From assembly GCF_001411555.2 (NCBI RefSeq), contig NC_049904.1, positions 32,501,370 to 32,565,369 on the forward strand: a stretch of 64,000 bases of DNA. Direction: 5' to 3'. This document shows, piece after piece, positions 10,301 through 22,200 of this stretch. Both the position numbers and the translations under genes were made by a program. The notes under the pieces are model-generated. The model saw only the letters and a program-made list of their open reading frames with translations. It did no database searches and was not told the DNA's origin. Source of the DNA: Juglans regia. Taxonomy: Eukaryota > Streptophyta > Magnoliopsida > Fagales > Juglandaceae. The first letter of the stretch is position 1, and every line of letters starts with the position of its first letter.

Positions 10301-13300
10301 GAATGTCCTTGGCAATATCCACGATTAAGGTCAGACATGAAAGCCATTAGGAAAATAAATAATCACCACTAGGAGTGTAAATTGATACTTTGAATGAGGA
10401 TTTGGTGACATTGTTGACAGAAGAGGTACAAAAGGCTTTGAAGGGTGAGAGTTTGCAAGAGAGCAAAGAAAGTAAGAATTAACCACCTGTTTCTTCATTG
10501 CGAACTGGTGATTGCTTTATGGAATGAGTTATTTGCAAGGGTAGGCATTGCTTGGGTGATGCCTTTTCAAGTGGTGGATTTATTGGCTAGTTGGCAAGGC
10601 GCTGCGGGATGTGGAGGCAATAAAGCTGAATGGAGGATGATTCCTTTGTGTTTGTTCTGGTGTCTTTGGTTGGAGAGAAATGGGAGGTGCTTCGAAGATT
10701 GTGAACACACAATGGGGGAATTTAGGGATTTTTTCTTTAGCACTTTAAATTTTTGGGTGAACAATCTAGTGAAGGACATGAATACTTGTAATGCTTTATT
10801 TTAATTCTATTTTGCTTTAGTTTGTATTTAGGTGTATTCTCATGTATACTCTCTGTGTACTTGGGCTATGCCTATTTACTTGGAATAAAATCTCTTATTA
10901 CCTATCAAAAAAAAAAAGTAAGAATTGAAGTCACACTCTTTTAACTGGAGACATGGCATCTAAATGATTAGAGTTGCTGGAGGATATTCCCTGCTATTAA
11001 TAACTGTTTTATAGGATTTTTTTTTTCAATATCGAGTCATTCAGAACAAGTTTTTGCACTGGTGGATCTGGTTTTTCTGTAGAAAGACAGATGCCTTCGA
11101 ACATCCTATGAACTATTTGCATTATTCTGAAACTGAAAACTTAATTATTGTATATTGCATGCAGTTATTTGCTTGTTTTGTCCTACGTGTTGCACATCAA
11201 TTACTTGAATACCTAGCATTTTATCCAACGTCCTTGCCCATTTAATGATTATTATGCTACCTATTTTTTCATTAGGATTTCTTGTAAGGTCTTTCTGTTT
11301 TCCATATTCTTGTCACAGATTCGACAGCAAGAGATTTTGCAGAGATTGCAGAAGGAATGTCATTCGTGAGTTCAAGGAACTGAAGGAGTTAAAGCGCTTG
11401 AGGAGAGAACCCCGCTGCACTAGTTGGTTTTGTGTTGCAGATACAGCCTTTCAATACGAGGTGTTGCTTTTGTCCATTCCTTCAAGTTTCTTTTTCTCCC
11501 CCCTTTCTGTGAATCCAGTTAGGAATTCTTGTAAATCTCATTTTAGTAGTTCAGAGAAAATTTTCTGATATAATGTTTTTGATAACTTGTCACGTGCTTT
11601 GGGGCTTTTGGTGAGGACTCAATAGAGATGTTGTGCTATTATGACAAACTTCTCAGGTATCTGATGACACAATTCAAGCTGACTGGCGCCAAACTTTTGC
11701 TGACACTGTGGGAACATACCATCACTTTGAGTGGGCAGTTGGAACAGGAGAGGGAAAATCTGATATTCTGGAATTTGAAAATGTTGGAATGGTTGGAAAT
11801 GTCCAAGTCAGTGGCCTAGATCTTGGTGGTTTAAGTGCATGTTTTGTCACTCTGAAAGCTTGGAAATTAGATGGCCGCTGCACTGAGCTTTCGGTGAAAG
11901 CTCATGCATTAAAAGGTCAACAATGTGTACATGGCAGGCTTGTTGTTGGGGATGGTTTTGTGACAATCACCAGAGGGGAAAGTATCAGAAGTTTTTTTGA
12001 GCATGCTGAAGAGGCCGAGGAAGAAGAGGTAGCTCTATCTCTGTAGGGCTAATTAACTCTTTGCATGCATTTAGAATTTGTTACTTTTGTTCACATATTT
12101 ATCTCGGTAATCCCTTGAAAGATGTAGATTTTTCTTCTATGTTGTGTAATACTTTTAGGATGATGATTCCATGGACAAGGATGGAAATGAGCTTGATGGA
12201 GAATGCTCCCGTCCCCAAAAACATGCGAAGAGTCCTGAACTTGCTCGAGAGTTTCTTCTAGATGCTGCAACTGTAATTTTTAAGGAACAGGTATTTTCAG
12301 TTTACCAAGCCTTTTTGGTTCCTTTTTCTTTTTCTAAATAAGAATGGTGTTAAGAAAGCGGGACTAGAAACATTGACTAGTCTGGTAGTAGGTCTAAGTT
12401 TATGTTTGGTTTTTCACATAGACAATCGAAGAGTATATTTCTCGTAGGATTTTTGCTAGTTTTTCCATAAAATAAAAGAAGTTAAAGCAAGAATATAGGG
12501 GTGGAAGAATGGAACCGGCTTGTTGTTTGATCTAAAAATCCTAAATCGTTGACATATATTTCTCTTGTTACTGCTATGGTTGGTAAACATTAATAGCGGC
12601 TCCCCAGTACACTTGAATTCCAGTCCAATGATTCAGTTAGCAATGCTGCATTCTATCAGGCTTGCAAGGAGCAATATTGTTGTGTGCTTGAAGTAATGGC
12701 AAGTAGACAATAATTCACCCCTTTGGGTTTTTTTTTAGCAATTTTTGGTAATTTTTTTTCTTGTCCAAGACATTTTTTAGCAACTTAAAGTAGAAAGGAC
12801 TAGAAGAGATGGCTAGCACGATGCTGTAGATCTTCTCCACCTGATTCTGTGAATACTATTGTTTCAGGTTGAAAAGGCTTTTAGAGAAGGAACAGCGCGC
12901 CAAAATGCACACAGCATCTTTGTTTGCCTTGCACTGAAACTGCTGGAAGACCGTGTTCATGTTGCATGCAAAGAAATCATCACATTAGAAAAGCAGGTCT
13001 TGATATTTGTGGTATTTAGGGATAAGACTTTGGCGACAAAAGATTAGGGGAGCCATTTCTTGGGAGAAATTCGTCTCACAAATGTTTTTTCCTACAGATG
13101 AAACTTCTTGAAGAAGAAGAAAACGAGAAGCGTGAAGAAGAAGCACGCAAAGAGAGAAGAAGAACAAAAGAAAGAGAGAAAAAACTTCGAAGAAAGGAAA
13201 GGTTGAAAGAGAAAGAAAAGGAAAAAGATAAAAAATGTCCAGAGTCAAATCAAACTCCTCTTCATCCTGACGTCACAAAGGAAGAATCGCATGAGGGTCC

Positions 13301-15419
13301 AAATAATCTCCTCGGCTGCCGGGATTCAGTTAGTGAAGGTGATACTATTCAATTTAGGCCTGGATATCCTGATATTCAAGATGATTTTTCAAATGGGTAT
13401 ATTAGTTCAAGAATGCAAGATCGCTCTTATGATAGTCCAGATGGGGAAATTACCTATGGGAAAGATTGGAATGATTCTTTTACAGATGAGCAATCAAGTT
13501 TTTCTCGTCGGAGACTAAAATTTCGGAAAGAAATTCAACTGGATCCATCTTTGAAGTGGTCTGACAGACACCGATATGTAACAGCAGAATTTGGGACTGC
13601 GGTTCAGAGATCTGAGTCAAGATACTATGGTGATAATTGTGAGACTCCTTCCAGGGGCATGAATGGATCTAATAGGCAGTCAAGGATGAATGCTCCAAAG
13701 TCCAATGGTCGACATTGTGGCCCTAAGTTTTGCAGCAACAGATTGAGTGAAAGATTTGACCTCCATCCTTGCAGCTGTAACCAGAATAATGAGTATAGAG
13801 CGAGGATTGATCCACATATTTCTACAATCAGAGTAAGTCGGGATACCAGATCTGCAAGCAAGTTAGAGTCTGCATTGGATGTGTCCAAGCAATTTTATCG
13901 TGGTAACAAGTATAATCAAATAGAATACTTGCGAGCTGGTTGTGAGAGACCCAAAAACAAAGCCATCTCAGGGAACAATCCTCCTGGCAAAGAGGTGCTT
14001 CACTCCAAGAAAGTTTGGGAACCCATGGAATCACATAAAAAGTATCCACGAAGTAACTCAGAGTTCGACTTTACCTTGAGGTCATCTACTTTCAAGGTTG
14101 AAGGGGCAAAGCCTGATAATAACTTTGTCAAGTCATCTGGTAGCCATAGTCATTGTGAACACAGTGAAGATTCAGCTGTTATTGATCGGGAGGATAGTAA
14201 TTCAAAGGAATCAGAACTTCATGGCTTTGAAACTGATGGGCCCTCTGAGAATGAATTTAATGTGGGAGCAAAGGGCCAATGCAACTCAATTGAAGCGGCT
14301 TCTGAGGAAATTGGATCATGTCCAATCAGTTCTGCAGTGAATTCTGATAAATCAGCATCTAATGGGACCTCAGAACCCATCATGAGTAGCACATTGAGTT
14401 CTGATAGCTTCTCATCATGCCTGAGTGAGGGTGACAGCAATACGGCCTCTTCAAACCATGGAAATCTGGAATCCTCTTCCACATCAGATTCAGAAGATTC
14501 CAGCCAGCAATCAGATGGAAGAGAATTATGCGCCCATAATGGCTTCTCTAAGTGTCAGGAAGTTGCAGTGGAGAAAAATGAGAATTCAAATGGCGGGAAG
14601 GTCATGGGAAGCAGCACATCTGTTGGTCTTTCATTGGATGGATGGGGAAGTGTTGGTCGGGGGAAACCAGCAACAGGAGTCTTGCAAGTTTTTGATAATG
14701 GATCGTCTGCTGTTAGCATTGGTTCTCAACCTCAAGGCATGCTTCCCCCAATGCATAACCAAAACATACACTTTCCAGTGTTTCAAGCTCCTTCAACGTT
14801 GGGTTTTTACCATCAAAACCCAGTTTCATGGCCAGCAGCTCATGCTAATGGATTAATGCCCTTCCCCCATACCAACCACTATTTATATGCTAGCCCTCTT
14901 GGGTTTGGTATAAATGAAAACTCACGTTTCTGTATGCAATATGGTCCGCTGCAGCATCTAGGTGCGGCTGCCCCGGTATTTAATCACAACCCAGTCCCAG
15001 TTTATCAACCAGTTGCCAAAGCCAGTGGTGTAAATGCTGATGAGCAAACTCAGATCTCTAAACCAGGTGCAGGACAAGAAGTTTTTAATAAAGCTAATGC
15101 AGAGAAGGCGGTCAGAGCCGGACCGCATCCAAAAGAAGAACCAGGAAATGAAGTGGGGCAAAACGATAATCCTTCCAAATTGCATACGGGTAACTCGGGG
15201 TTTTCCTTGTTCCATTTTTTTGGGCCTGTTGCTCTTTCAAATGGATGTAAACCAGATCTGATTGCTCGGAAAGAAGGGGTTATTGGGGATTTCTCTCAAG
15301 AATATCCAACCGATCATGTTGAGAGTGATCGTTCTTCGAATTTGAATAAGAAAGAGAGTATGGTGGAAGAATACAACTTGTTTGCAGCAAGAAACGGTAC
15401 AAGGTTTTCATTTTTCTAA
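7333..15419 (+). CDS. Plant-conserved protein of unknown function, NST1-like (8 coding exons, 1279 aa)
   Basis: Exons: 7333-7455, 8241-8600, 8685-8944, 11319-11460, 11657-12028, 12159-12290, 12868-12996 and 13098-15419, all GT-AG with phases that join. The N-terminal half (exons 1-7, residues 1-506) is compact and cysteine-containing, with motifs FWSKHGDDVSYNHLQKFWSEL, ARKNMYCSRCNGLLLEGFLQ, FCRDCRRNVIREFKELKELK and ADWRQTFADTVGTYHHFEW. The CxxC pairs suggest metal binding, which is inference. Residues ~507-555 form a Glu/Lys/Arg-rich helical stretch like those that earn plant homologues the label 'stress response protein NST1-like'. The remaining ~720 residues are Ser/Asn-rich and probably disordered. 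I recognise the family as a conserved plant protein but know no established biochemical role. Exon 8 alone encodes 773 residues. Intron 3 (8945-11318) holds a LINE tail. Confidence 0.88.
8945..10470. other. First part of intron 3 of the NST1-like gene
   Basis: Intronic sequence between exon 3 and the inserted LINE tail. I see no further gene, no clear terminal inverted repeats and no RNA gene in it; the short ORFs here match nothing I recognise. Confidence 0.5.
10481..10916 (+). mobile_element. 5'-truncated LINE tail (zf-RVT end plus 3' UTR and poly(A)) in NST1-like intron 3
   Basis: The insertion is bounded by a perfect 10-bp direct repeat AGTAAGAATT (10471-10480 and 10917-10926) and ends in an A-tract, the signature of target-primed reverse transcription. 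It encodes the C-terminal end of a plant L1-type reverse transcriptase, starting NHLFLHCELVIALW (zf-RVT region) and including LFWCLWLERNGRCF, with a stop at 10802-10804. The 3' UTR ends TTACCTATC before the A-run. Only the last ~440 bases of the element were copied. It is in the same orientation as the host gene. Confidence 0.85.
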
Positions 15420-15887
15420 TATAGTAATGAGAAGGTGTGAGGTGGCTGTTGAGTATTTCAGTACCCATCTTCTTATTTGGAAATGGTTTGAGTACTTTGT
15501 AATTCGGTGAACAATAATCTTCAGAAATTCCAATTTTTTACTTGCAGTATCCTTAATTGTGTGTTATCCCATTTCTCTCATTATATTTCCTAATGTCGAG
15601 GAGAGGAAAAGAGAAAAAAGGATTCTAAGAGTGCATAATGTTTGAAGAGTTTTCTATATGGAGTCAGTTCTTTTCCCCATTAATGAAGGATTTGTTGGCA
15701 TTAATCATTTTCATTTGATTCTGGTGCAAGTTGTTTGGATTAGTTGCGTAAAATATTTTCACTGCACCTTCATAAGGATTTATGCAGGAAATGACCCAGA
15801 AAATATACCCAGAGATCAGTTGCTATAAAAATCAAACCTTGATCCTCTGAGCTACACTACACGACTGTTCCAAGTTATTCTCAATAT
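15420..15887. other. 3' UTR of the NST1-like gene and spacer
   Basis: T-rich sequence following the stop codon, presumably 3' UTR to roughly 15.6 kb. No other feature was recognised before the repeat that starts near 15888. Confidence 0.4.
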
Positions 15888-16290
15888 TTTGAATACCGTA
15901 CCGGTCAAGATACTAGAATGAAATATTTCGTTATCGGTATCGTTTCGGGATAGCGTTTCGAGATAACGTTTCGGGATAGTCGATATATAAATAAATTATA
16001 TATATAAATATATATAAATTATATTCCAAAATAATAGTTTATATATAAATAAATTATATATAAATATATATATATAAATTATAAATAGTTTAGTCTGAAT
16101 TAGGGGTTAAAAAATAATTTTGTATTTTAAAAAAATGAAAAAAAAAATAAAAAAAACACAAGCCGAAATATAGGTCGATACAAGCTGAAATTTAGTCCAG
16201 TATGACCAGTATTTTAACCGATACAGAACAGATATAGTACCTGTACCGGCTGGATGGCCGAAATGAAGCCGGTATGGTACGAAATTTAAA
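15888..16290. mobile_element. MITE-like repeat with CGTACCGG-type ends
   Basis: The left end contains ACCGTACCGGT and the right end ACCGGC...GCCGGTATGGTACG, which are inverted relative to each other. The interior is TA-rich, with a partly duplicated ATATAAATAAATTATATA block around 15980-16090. No coding capacity. Exact ends and target duplication are uncertain. It occupies the ~1.1 kb spacer just upstream of the TMCO1-like gene. Confidence 0.45.
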
Positions 16291-16521
16291 ATATATATTC
16301 TCACACTATCAGCTAGAAGTAGAGATGACAGAAATGAAGCCTTGAACTGGGCCTAGGCCCACTTGGATAGAGGCTTTCTTCCAGCCCACTTCTTCGGATT
16401 AAATTATTAATTATTTAATATTCTCTAAAATAAATAACAAAAACCACTTCCAATGCTCCCATCGGAACTACCGCGAGAAAACAGTACTTTCTCGTCCCTA
16501 ACACTCGCTTCTACTACTCCA

Positions 16522-17097
16522 ATGGCCACACCCCAGCTCTTCTCCTCCTTCAAATACTCCGACAGCCTCACCTTGGTGGCCATTTCATTGTGCACTGCCG
16601 TAGTTTGCGAGGCCATCTCCTGGCTCCTCATCTACCGCACCAACTCCTACAAGTCCCTCCGTTCTTCCATCGACAAGGCTTCCAAGAAGCTCGAGACGAT
16701 GAAGACCGAGTCATCTGCCAAGATCGCCAAGAAATCCAAGACCAAAAAGATGGACCGCGTCGAGACCAGTCTCAAGGAGTCGAGCCGCGACCTCTCCCTC
16801 TTCAAGTTCAAGTCCGGAGCCGTCGTCGCCCTCGTCCTCTTTGTTGTCTTCGGTCTCCTCAATTCGCTCTTCGAAGGCAAGGTCGTCGCCAAATTACCCT
16901 TTGCACCCTTCAGGATCGTTATGAAGATGAGCCACAGAGGTCTACATGGCGACGATGCCACCGATTGTTCCATGGCCTTCTTGTACTTCCTCTGCTCGAT
17001 TAGCATCCGCACCAACCTGCAAAAGTTCTTAGGGTTTTCACCGCCACGTGGTGCCAGTGCCGGCCTCTTCCCCATGCCCGATCCCAAAACCAATTGA
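16522..17097 (+). CDS. TMCO1: TMCO1-like ER membrane protein (DUF106/Oxa1 superfamily, 191 aa, intronless)
   Basis: The protein begins MATPQLFSSFKYSDSLT; an in-frame ATG at 16453 would add 23 residues, but the 16522 start fits the family. Three hydrophobic segments are visible: about residues 13-37 (VAISLCTAVVCEAISWLLIY), 94-115 (GAVVALVLFVVFGLLNSLF) and ~150-170 (MAFLYFLCSISIRTNLQKFL). A Lys/Ser-rich helical loop (SKKLETMKTESSAKIAKKSK) lies between the first two. This is the Oxa1-superfamily layout shared by EMC3, GET1 and TMCO1. In animals TMCO1 is an ER protein implicated in calcium release and in a ribosome-associated translocon. The ending GLFPMPDPKTN is typical of plant copies. The coding sequence is markedly richer in C at third positions than its neighbours. 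Confidence 0.93.
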   Translation: MATPQLFSSFKYSDSLTLVAISLCTAVVCEAISWLLIYRTNSYKSLRSSIDKASKKLETMKTESSAKIAKKSKTKKMDRVETSLKESSRDLSLFKFKSGAVVALVLFVVFGLLNSLFEGKVVAKLPFAPFRIVMKMSHRGLHGDDATDCSMAFLYFLCSISIRTNLQKFLGFSPPRGASAGLFPMPDPKTN

Positions 17098-17127
17098 TCC
17101 GGTCCAACGCTACACCTCCTCTCTTTT

Positions 17128-17195
17128 CTTGTTGTTCTCAAATTAGGACTTTGTCTTTTTTCTTGTTGTTCTCAAATTAGGACTTTGTCTTTTAG
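17128..17195 (+). repeat. 34-bp tandem duplication in the TMCO1-like 3' UTR
   Basis: Two head-to-tail copies of a 34-bp unit beginning CTTGTTGTTCTCAAATTAGG lie 30 bases after the stop codon. The copies are essentially identical, so the duplication is recent. Confidence 0.85.
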
Positions 17196-18900
17196 ATGCT
17201 ATCGAATTGACTTGTGTTCTAATTTCAAGCTTCCCGAAGATATAATTGTATGATTCTATAATGAGAATAATGAGAAGTAGGATCGAAAATGAATAGTGAT
17301 TGAGATGTATTTTAATTGGTTGAGCTCGGGTAAAATGATTGCTGATTCAGATGCAGAAAATGTCGTGTTTTAATCTTGATTGTTACCGTTTCATAAATAT
17401 GATGAAGCGGCTAGTGTGGTGAACTTTTGGAAGGTATATTTAGGACTTTACACTCATTGATTGTGAAATATTTCTTAAAGTTGACATTGTATCAACCAGA
17501 AACCACTTCCATCTAACATGTCATCTTTGATTTAATATTCTGCCTGCTGACTGCTGCATGCTATTTTAATTTTTGTAGTCGTTTAGAATTGTCATGTATA
17601 TATTTTGTTGTTTGTCTTTGCACATGGATGCTGTTATCGGTGATTTCTGCACACATTATTCATGTATTCAGGAAATGATGTTATTGAATGTGTATATTGA
17701 CTTTTGCTGCTAGATGCTTTACTTTGAAATTCCTTCCCCAAATTAGTAATGTTTAGAAGAACTTAAAAGCATTGACAATGGTGGTTGTAATGATTAATAC
17801 ACACCATGCTCTGTGAGATGTGTCTCAGGCATTTTTGAGGTTGCTCAAAGAGCCATGGAATGCTAACGCAGTCAGTTTAGGATTTACTGTGAAAGCAAAG
17901 ATGTGAACAAAGTAATGTTTAATTTCCCCTCATTATAAAGAAACCACACCTTGTCATCTGAAACAGAAGGCATATGAAGTATATTGGCAGACTCTGCTTT
18001 GATTGTTAGCGGTGTATTCATATATAGATTGTCGTTCACGCTCGCATAATACCAGTTTGGTTTGCTTATGAAGATAGATGGGAGTGGAAATGTAGTTTCC
18101 TAATGAATAGATAACAACTTGTAGTAACTTATCATGATGCTTAGAACTCATAACTTATTTTTCATTTTCAGTTAACATTCTTTTATATTTCTCCTCAGCG
18201 TTTTTTTATATTTTTCTCTTCTTTCTTTGTGTACTAAGAGGGTTTGCTTGTTGATGATCACCATTGATCTATGAGAATGCAGCCGGCTGTGTGGTTTCGT
18301 GATGATAGTAATTGACCTTTGCATATAGATGTTGTGACAGAGATCTTGATTGTGATTTTATGCTGCCTAACTTGGACATGTACATGACGTCTTTAGAAGG
18401 TTGAATTCTTCTTTTGTTGCTTATAATTTGTAACAATTCAAGAAAATCTAAAGACACTTGTGAAATTTATACTTCAGTGTGTCAATATTATAGTGGAGTT
18501 CTCTATAATCATTATTAAACGATAAACTACACCTTAAATCCTCGTCGCATAATCTGGTAGGAGAGGTCACATTTTACTGTTGAATATCGTAGTGCAATTA
18601 ACAACAAACAGAAGAGGTCGTTGGCACGATGTGCAGTGCTGCTTTTATAAATGTCACCTATACAAATCAAGATGGGCAAAAGTGTTTTCACATTTCACAC
18701 CATTGGCACGGAAGAACTTGATTTATAAGAAAATTATAAAATTTTACTATCGACAAATAAAATCTTTTCATGCAGCTGTGTAAAGAATGTAGCAAAAATA
18801 ATATTAATTTCGTTTGTACCACGCATGGATTTTGCTGCCAGTAGGAGTAAATATTAGATTAGTAGAACTTCACTTCAGAAATCACAAATCAACATATCAA
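17196..18900. other. Intergenic spacer between convergent TMCO1-like and KIN-7 genes
   Basis: About 1.7 kb of unremarkable AT-rich sequence. It probably holds the rest of the TMCO1-like 3' UTR at the left and the kinesin 3' UTR near the right edge. I recognised no ORF, RNA gene or transposon ends. Confidence 0.45.
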
Positions 18901-19076
18901 ACTCGCCCCATGCCACAAGTGGATAAACTGTAATTTACACGAAAGAAGAAAAAAAAATACAAAAAACTTTGTATACAATGTAAGAGTGGAAATTGACAAG
19001 GAAGGAGCTTTCATTTGTTATGTACACAAACAGGAATCGCCTACCATGCACACCAATCCCTAAGCAGTAAGCACAC

Positions 19077-19103
19077 CTCTCTCTCTCTCTCTCTCTCTCT
19101 CTC
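19077..19103. repeat. (CT)n microsatellite in the KIN-7 3' UTR region
   Basis: A run of CT dinucleotides about 100 bases downstream of the kinesin stop; in the transcript it reads as a GA tract. Confidence 0.85.
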
Positions 19104-19202
19104 AAAACCAGTACCAAACTGAAGGCCGAGGATCATAATGGGGTCATTGTTCTAAATCCTAAAGCCGTTTCCATTAGTGTTACCTGTTACCGTTGGTACA
19201 AA

Positions 19203-22200
19203 TCAAATTCCAAAACCTTCAACGCGCGGAGTCTGTCTTGTTGATTCAGAAGCCTCAGTTTCGGCACCATGGGATTTTTTCAACTTTGCCACAAGAACCC
19301 ACATGTTGGCTAGTTCGTTTTCGAGATAAGCTTCTCTTTGCTTGGATTCCTCAACCGATCTTTGAAGCTGAGTCTCTCTCTGATCCTTCTCTAATAGAGC
19401 AGCTTCGTATGAAAGCTCTCTCTCCCGACTTGCAGCCAGTTCTCTCTTGATATCAGAGACTGGCCCACCTTGATCGTTGCGCTTAACATGACTATCTCTC
19501 CGGCCATTTCTGACTGCAGGACTAGTTCTACGCTGAGTGGGAGAGTTTTTAGATGCGGCCAGCTCGGCAGCCAGTCTCTCGTTATGGTTCATAAGCTTGG
19601 CAACTTCTTCTGATAATGCCTTGAGCTCAACAGCAGCTGCTGAGGCTAACCCTTTGGCATATGAACTCTCCTCCGCCAGCTTCTGGTTTCGAAGTTCTAG
19701 CTGTTCTTTTGATTCTGTAAGTTCTCCCACTTTCTGCTTCAGTTCTTCAATAGCCGTTGCCTAATCGACAAAACAAGTAAGGATTTAGTACAAATATTGA
19801 CCTACTTTTTCTTTTTCCTTTTTTTTTTTTTTTTTAATATATGAGTAGGAACCTAAAGGCCGTGTAAACGCAACATCATGACCTTTTACTTGGTTATAAA
19901 TACTGGCTTTTAGTAGTTTCATTACTACGATTAAAACTACTAAAATCCATCAAACTATGATAGACAGATTCGCTTTTATCACTACCATATTTTTTTTCTT
20001 TGGTTTTCTAACTTGTTTTTTTCTTCTTCTTTTGTTTTGCCTTTCGTTTTGCTTTTTTTTTTTTTTTTTAATAGCATTTATTGCTAAATAAAAAAAATTA
20101 AAAAAAAAAAAAATCATTTTTTAGATGGCTAGCAATCCTTAGCTAGAACTAGTGAATATGGAAGGTAGAAACCTGTGCTCCTAAAAGCAATCCTTTGCCT
20201 GAGCCCTCTTCTCCATGCGAGCTCTCTGTTTCTATAAATCGTTGCGAATAAGTGATTGCAGTATTTAAATTGCTCAACTCCAGTGCATCAGAGAGCTGCT
20301 GCTTCAAGGAGGCAATTGTGTCCTGCAATCCTCCACATTCACTGATCTGGAAGAAGGTAACATCAGGTCATAACCGGGACTCGAGTAATAACATGACTGA
20401 TAAAACGAAATATAAAAATCAAATAATTCTGTTCAAGTGGCTCTGTACCTTCTGGTTCAGCTGCTCTTGAATTACACGATTATCTGCAGCTTTAACCTAG
20501 AAAAAATAATGATACAGTGCTCATGATATCAGAAAATGATGTCGGTTTATACATTTCATAATTCTCGTCAATGAGTTAATTTAGTTGTAACACTCAGATT
20601 TGATAATGACCCTGAAACTAAAATATGAATATTAATGTAACAACAGATTAAAGATAATTACTGGACCAAGATGTACAAAATTAATCACCTCAAGTTCAAA
20701 TGACTTCTCGTTCAGTTGCGCCATCAATTCAGAAACAGACTGCAGCATGAAACAACATGCAGCATAAGTTTGGACTTGCGAGAAAATAGAAAGCTACAAG
20801 GAGAAGGGAAGCTAAGACTTACTTGTGATAATTCAAAATTATCAATCTTCTTGTGTGAAGCGACGACAATGGAATCAGTAATTTGCTTTTCCAGCAAAGC
20901 TATTTGTTCGTTCTTTCCCATGATTTCATCTTTCAAGTTTTTCATCTCCACCTACATTGAAAGATATCTACTAGATTTGAGTTCCTAGGCACAATACGCA
21001 CAGTTGAAGAAACAGAGCATAAGGTAACAAAATATTACATGAATAAGATCCTTCTGGGGGTTCCGTGTAGCCGCCTCAGACAAGCGCTTCAAAGCACTTG
21101 AATGGAGTGCCACCTCTCCCGACAAGATCTTTTTCTGCTCCTTTAAAAGCTCAATCTGATCGATTGATTTTATGCTAGCCTGGGATTTTTTTTTTTAAAA
21201 AAAAAAACTATTAATACATGGAGTTTTCAACCTGTGTTCATTTCCAAAGAATCCTTGAAAGGACTTATAACGTCTCAGAGCTTCTAAAGTTGGAACTTCA
21301 ACGTTTCAAATCATGATCTGGGAGGAAAATACAAACCCCGAAAAGTTGCCCAAAAGAGTCTAAAGTGGCGTTTACAAGCTAGAACAAAGTAAATATTTGT
21401 CAAACTCAAAACAACATGGGACCTAAGGTTTTTTACTGGGGATGAAAAAGGAAGTTGTGATGGAAATTGGGTGTGAAACTTGACTCTGAGAATTAAAAAC
21501 CACAAACCAGCAATTTTGACTCTTACAATCAGTAATTTGTTTGTAATAAAAAAACAAGCATCAATACTAGAAGGATAAAGAAACCAATAGCTTCCAATTT
21601 TGTACCCCACAATTTCTAGATACAAACATAGTTCTTAATTGACAACCACATTTGTCCATTGACATGCACTTCAAAGGTGATATAAAGAAAATTAGCGGTA
21701 AGGAGGAATTCTTGGGGTAGAGACCTAGAGCCGGTTATAACAACGGACTTAAAAAAATGGTAAGGCATGGAAGTTTTTTTAAATTATCCAACAGAGCCTG
21801 AAGAAAGAAGAAAAGAAATCAATCACATACCAGAGGTGTCTCTTGTCCCCGGAAATTATCCCCATGAACTTCTCTATCCTCTCTAGCCTCGGATAAAAGT
21901 TCTGCAGATGGAGAGCTTTCTGTAAGTAGAGAATGGGAAAGTCTGCCTTCTGTATGGAGGTTGCTACTTTCTCCTTGTGGTGTTGAGGGTGTACTCATGG
22001 ACTTTATTTCACTTGACTTATCACTGGTGCTTGTCAAGGTCCCCAAGCCACTTTCTCGTTTCTGGCAAAGAAAAAAAGAAAAGAAAAGTTAACTTGCAGA
22101 GGCCCAAGATTTTGAATATAAATCGTAGAAGGAATAGAGCCAAAGAACAATAAAAGGTTCTATTATTTAAATACAAGCATACTTGAGTTTCAACCACTTT

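Noticed and set aside
13625..15215. Several antisense and out-of-frame ORFs of 70-140 residues inside NST1-like exon 8
   Set aside because: Shadows of the long 773-codon exon; no family motifs.
16647..17141. 164-residue ORF antisense to the TMCO1-like gene
   Set aside because: It is a mirror of the C-rich coding strand; the plus-strand frame has clear family identity and the antisense product resembles nothing.
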